Below are positions 61,773 through 64,000 of a stretch of DNA of 64,000 nt, piece after piece. Made by a program: the position numbers and the translations under genes. Location of the stretch: the NCBI GenBank assembly GCA_035999765.1, contig CP108521.1:5704001-5768000 (forward strand), read 5' to 3'. Position 1 is the stretch's first letter. Every line of letters starts with the position of its first letter. The notes beneath the pieces are model-generated. The model was not told the DNA's origin. It saw only the letters and a list, made by a program, of their open reading frames with translations, and ran no database searches. The DNA comes from Streptomyces sp. NBC_01231. GTDB taxonomy: Bacteria > Actinomycetota > Actinomycetes > Streptomycetales > Streptomycetaceae.

Positions 61773-62831
61773 ATGACTCAGGCTGAGCCGCCGTCGCGGT
61801 CGCCCCGTAGCCGACCCACCATGCGTGAGGTGGCGGCGCTGGCCGGAGTGGCCATCAAGACGGTCTCGCGGGTGGTCAACGGCGTCCCCACGGTCGATCC
61901 GGCGATCGCCGCCAGGGTCCGCGAGGCCGCCGACAAGCTGGGCTACCGGCCCAACCTGACCGCCAGCAGCCTGCGCCGCGGTGACGGCCGCACGGCCACC
62001 ATCGGCATGCTCGTCGAGGACGCGGCGAACCCCTTCTCCGCCGCCCTGACTCGAACCGTCGAGAACGTCGCGCGGGAACGCTCAGTGGTGGTGCTGGTCG
62101 GCAGCCTCGACGAGGACCCGGCCCGCGAGCGGGAGCTGACCCGGGCGCTCATCGACCGGCGGGTCGACGGGCTCGTGATCGTCCCGGCGGGACGCGACCA
62201 GAGCTACCTGATCAGCGAGCAGAGTTCCGGCACCTGCATGGTCTTCGTCGACCGCGAGGCAGGCCTGCTCGACGCGGACGCCGTCGTCTCCGACAACCGC
62301 CGGGGTGCCGTCACCGCCGTCAACCACCTGCTGGCGGCCGGCCACCGCCGCATCGCCTACGTCGGTGACCGGGCGTCCATCCCCACCGCCGCCCAGCGCT
62401 TCGACGGTTACCGGCACGCGCTGGAACTCGCACACATCGGATGCGACGACGGCATCGTCCGGCACACCGGGTCCAGCGAGGCATCCGCCATCGCCGCCAC
62501 CGAGCAGCTCCTGTCGCTGCCGAACCCGCCCACCGCGCTGTTCACCAGCCAGAACTTCGTCACCATAGGGGCCGTACGCGCGCTGCGTGCCCTCGGACTG
62601 CAGGACACCGTCGCCCACGTCGGCTTCGACGACTTCCCCCTGGCCGACATCCTCAGCCCGGGGATCTCCGTCATCGCCCAGGACGTCGAGCAGTTGGGCA
62701 GGACAGCCGCCGAAATGCTCTTCAGCCGGCTCGACGGCGACGCGTCCCCCACCCGCACCGTCACCGTGCCGACCCGGCTGATCCAGCGGGGGTCCGGCGA
62801 GATCGCAGCGGGAGGCTCGCGCCAGGTCTGA
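61773..62831 (+). CDS. LacI-family transcriptional regulator
   Basis: A 352-residue repressor. The DNA-binding headpiece TMREVAALAGVAIKTVSRVV, with NGVPTVDPAIAARV and the hinge GYRPNLTASSLRR, is followed by a type I sugar-binding core (IGMLVEDAANPFSAALTRTV, HVGFDDFPLADILSPGISVI). Divergent transcription from the sugar-binding lipoprotein gene 147 bp away makes this the local, sugar-responsive repressor of the transporter operon. Confidence 0.92.
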   Translation: MTQAEPPSRSPRSRPTMREVAALAGVAIKTVSRVVNGVPTVDPAIAARVREAADKLGYRPNLTASSLRRGDGRTATIGMLVEDAANPFSAALTRTVENVARERSVVVLVGSLDEDPARERELTRALIDRRVDGLVIVPAGRDQSYLISEQSSGTCMVFVDREAGLLDADAVVSDNRRGAVTAVNHLLAAGHRRIAYVGDRASIPTAAQRFDGYRHALELAHIGCDDGIVRHTGSSEASAIAATEQLLSLPNPPTALFTSQNFVTIGAVRALRALGLQDTVAHVGFDDFPLADILSPGISVIAQDVEQLGRTAAEMLFSRLDGDASPTRTVTVPTRLIQRGSGEIAAGGSRQV

Positions 62832-62843
62832 ACCGACACCGGC

Positions 62844-63272
62844 ATGGGGGACTTCGGTCCCTCTTCTCCGCTGTCGGACAACGACGCCACCGAGGAGCTG
62901 ACGGTGGACGTCTGCCACCCGGACCACGCGGGCCCGGCCCGCCTCGGGCAGGCCCCCGAACGGGCCAAGACCGAACGGCAGACCGTGCGCCACCTCTTCG
63001 AGCCGCGCGAGTTCGTCGCCCGCCAGGAAGCCCGTGGCCTTCGGGAATGAGCACAACTGGTCGACGCGGACACCTCGTTGAACCCTCACTCGCCCGAAGA
63101 CCCCCTGAGCGTGCGCATGCGGCCCCTGGCCGCCGCCGCCCGCGCCTTCGCCGACCGGCTACGGGGCGAGGAGGCCGCCCCTGCCGCTCCGACCCAGCCG
63201 CGCCTGCACGCCACCAAATGGCGGCCGACACAGGCGAAATGGGGGCGACTGCGCTGCAACTTCGGACGCTGA
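62844..63272 (+). pseudogene. Decayed ORF with an in-frame stop
   Basis: One frame runs from 62,844 to 63,272 with a single TGA at 63048-63050. Before the stop it reads RQTVRHLFEPREFVARQEAR; immediately after it, in the same frame, AQLVDADTSLNPHSPEDPLS and RMRPLAAAARAFADRLRGEE. Third-position GC bias is maintained on both sides up to about 63,200. I do not recognise the family. It may be a gene broken by a nonsense change, or two chance frames. Confidence 0.35.
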
Positions 63273-63330
63273 TCCGCTGATCCGTCCGAAGCGCTGACCC
63301 ACCCGATGCGCTGATCCGCCGATCTGCCCC
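63267..63330. repeat. Degenerate GCTGATCCG repeats
   Basis: Three copies of CGCTGATCCG or its near variants, plus partly matching units GCGCTGACCC and GCCGATCTG, occur within about 65 bases just past the decayed ORF. No function is apparent. Confidence 0.5.
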
Positions 63331-63444
63331 GTCGCCATGTCCGCGGCGATGTGCGCGCACAAACAGGCATACTCAGAAAGTCCTCACCGTGAACGGCTAG
63401 CATCGCGGGCGCGGTTGGATCGGGTGGTGGGACGAGGTGAGGAC

Positions 63445-64000
63445 GTGGCGGAACCGAGAGTCGCCGTAGCCGTGGTGACCATGGGGAACCGGCCGACGGA
63501 GGTCGACGCGCTGCTGGAGTCCGTGGCCAAGCAGGACATCGCTCCCGCGCGGATCGTGATCGTCGGCAACGGCTGCCGGCTGCCCGAGTTCGCCCAGCGG
63601 CTCTCGCTGCCCGGCGAGGTCACCGCCATCGACGTCGAGGAGAACCTCGGCTGTCCCGGCGGGCGGAACGTGGCACTCGCCCGGCTCCGGGAGTTCGGGG
63701 ACGTCGACCTGGTCGTCGAGCTCGACGACGACGGCCTGCTCGTCGACCCCGATGTGCTGCGTCACGTGGGGGAGTTGTTCACGGCCGACCCGCGCCTCGG
63801 CATCGTCGGCTTCCGCATCGCCGACGAGCACGGGGAGACCCAGCAGCGGCACGTCCCCCGGGTCGGCTCCTCCGACCCCCTGCGGGGCGGGTACGTCACC
63901 GGGTTCCTCGGCGGCGGGCACGCCTTCCGCATGGCGATGCTCGACCAGACCGGCGACTGGCCGGCCGCGTTCTTCTTCGCCCACGAGGAGACCGACCTGG
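63445..64000 (+). CDS. Family 2 glycosyltransferase, N-terminal part (cut by window edge)
   Basis: The frame starts at GTG 63445 (GAGGTGAGG upstream) and is open to the window end, giving 185 residues. RVAVAVVTMGNRPTEVDALL begins a GT-A fold, and ENLGCPGGRNVAL and VELDDDGLLVDPDVL contain the nucleotide-sugar and metal-binding (DDD) positions of GT2 enzymes. GGGHAFRMAMLDQTGDWP follows as usual. It probably makes a cell-surface glycan; no link to the clusters is visible. Confidence 0.85.
   Translation, partial: MAEPRVAVAVVTMGNRPTEVDALLESVAKQDIAPARIVIVGNGCRLPEFAQRLSLPGEVTAIDVEENLGCPGGRNVALARLREFGDVDLVVELDDDGLLVDPDVLRHVGELFTADPRLGIVGFRIADEHGETQQRHVPRVGSSDPLRGGYVTGFLGGGHAFRMAMLDQTGDWPAAFFFAHEETDL

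Overview
The window looks like Streptomyces or a close actinomycete chromosome. GC content is very high, third codon positions are almost always G or C, GTG and TTG starts are common, and genes overlap by ATGA/GTGA. TTA codons are rare. Most of the window is secondary metabolism: three different biosynthetic gene clusters, separated by transport and regulatory genes and by one decayed stretch.

Region 1 (1-13,956) is the right end of a type II polyketide cluster. A tightly packed plus-strand operon encodes an amidohydrolase (cut by the left edge), a Dabb protein, an SDR, an O-methyltransferase, KS-alpha, KS-beta, ACP, an aromatase/cyclase and a PF04199-type cyclase. It ends at a perfect 26-bp hairpin. 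Next come an unusual fusion of a maleylpyruvate-isomerase-like domain with a BioA-like aminotransferase, a CrtI-like flavoenzyme, a small methyltransferase, a cation/proton antiporter, a MarR regulator and a VOC protein. From 14,000 to 15,000 lie frameshifted remnants of a phosphopantetheinyl transferase and a WD40-like protein.

Region 2 (about 15,780-28,250) is the most unusual part. A consensus-like promoter and a near-perfect Shine-Dalgarno sequence precede a 16-codon ORF, which a 14-bp hairpin separates from a ThiF/MccB-type E1-like adenylating enzyme with an N-terminal peptide-clamp-like region. The same strand then carries an MFS exporter, an S9 prolyl-oligopeptidase-like enzyme, a CapA-like protein, a free carrier protein, a free adenylation enzyme, a C-A-T-reductase NRPS and a small secreted or membrane-anchored peptide. 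The set suggests a ribosomal/non-ribosomal hybrid, perhaps with the ribosomal peptide as a scaffold or carrier. That interpretation is inference.

Between regions 2 and 3 are a membrane protein, a GntR/FadR regulator divergent from a Tat-exported GH29 fucosidase with a ricin-type lectin domain, and an EamA transporter.

Region 3 (33,863-57,486) is a lysine-derived hydrazine cluster. It has the three-enzyme set known from s56-p1 biosynthesis: a lysine N6-hydroxylase, a cupin-MetRS hydrazine synthetase (here with an added C-terminal carrier domain) and a DadA-like FAD oxidoreductase. Next to them are two saccharopine dehydrogenases that could turn the aminoadipate semialdehyde by-product back into lysine. 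Also present are a TubC-Cy-A-T NRPS predicted for cysteine, an acyl-AMP ligase with its own carrier, a GNAT, an acyl-CoA dehydrogenase, a P450, a double heme-oxygenase-like oxidase, a KSIII-like enzyme, an ICL/PEP-mutase-family enzyme, a C45 hydrolase, a type II thioesterase, an intact phosphopantetheinyl transferase and a LuxR-type regulator. The predicted product joins a hydrazinoacetyl-type unit to a cysteine-derived thiazoline.

Region 4 (57,527-64,000) is primary metabolism: a monosaccharide ABC-transporter operon with an aldose epimerase, a divergent LacI regulator, a decayed ORF and the start of a family 2 glycosyltransferase. I saw no rRNA, tRNA, CRISPR array or intact insertion sequence.
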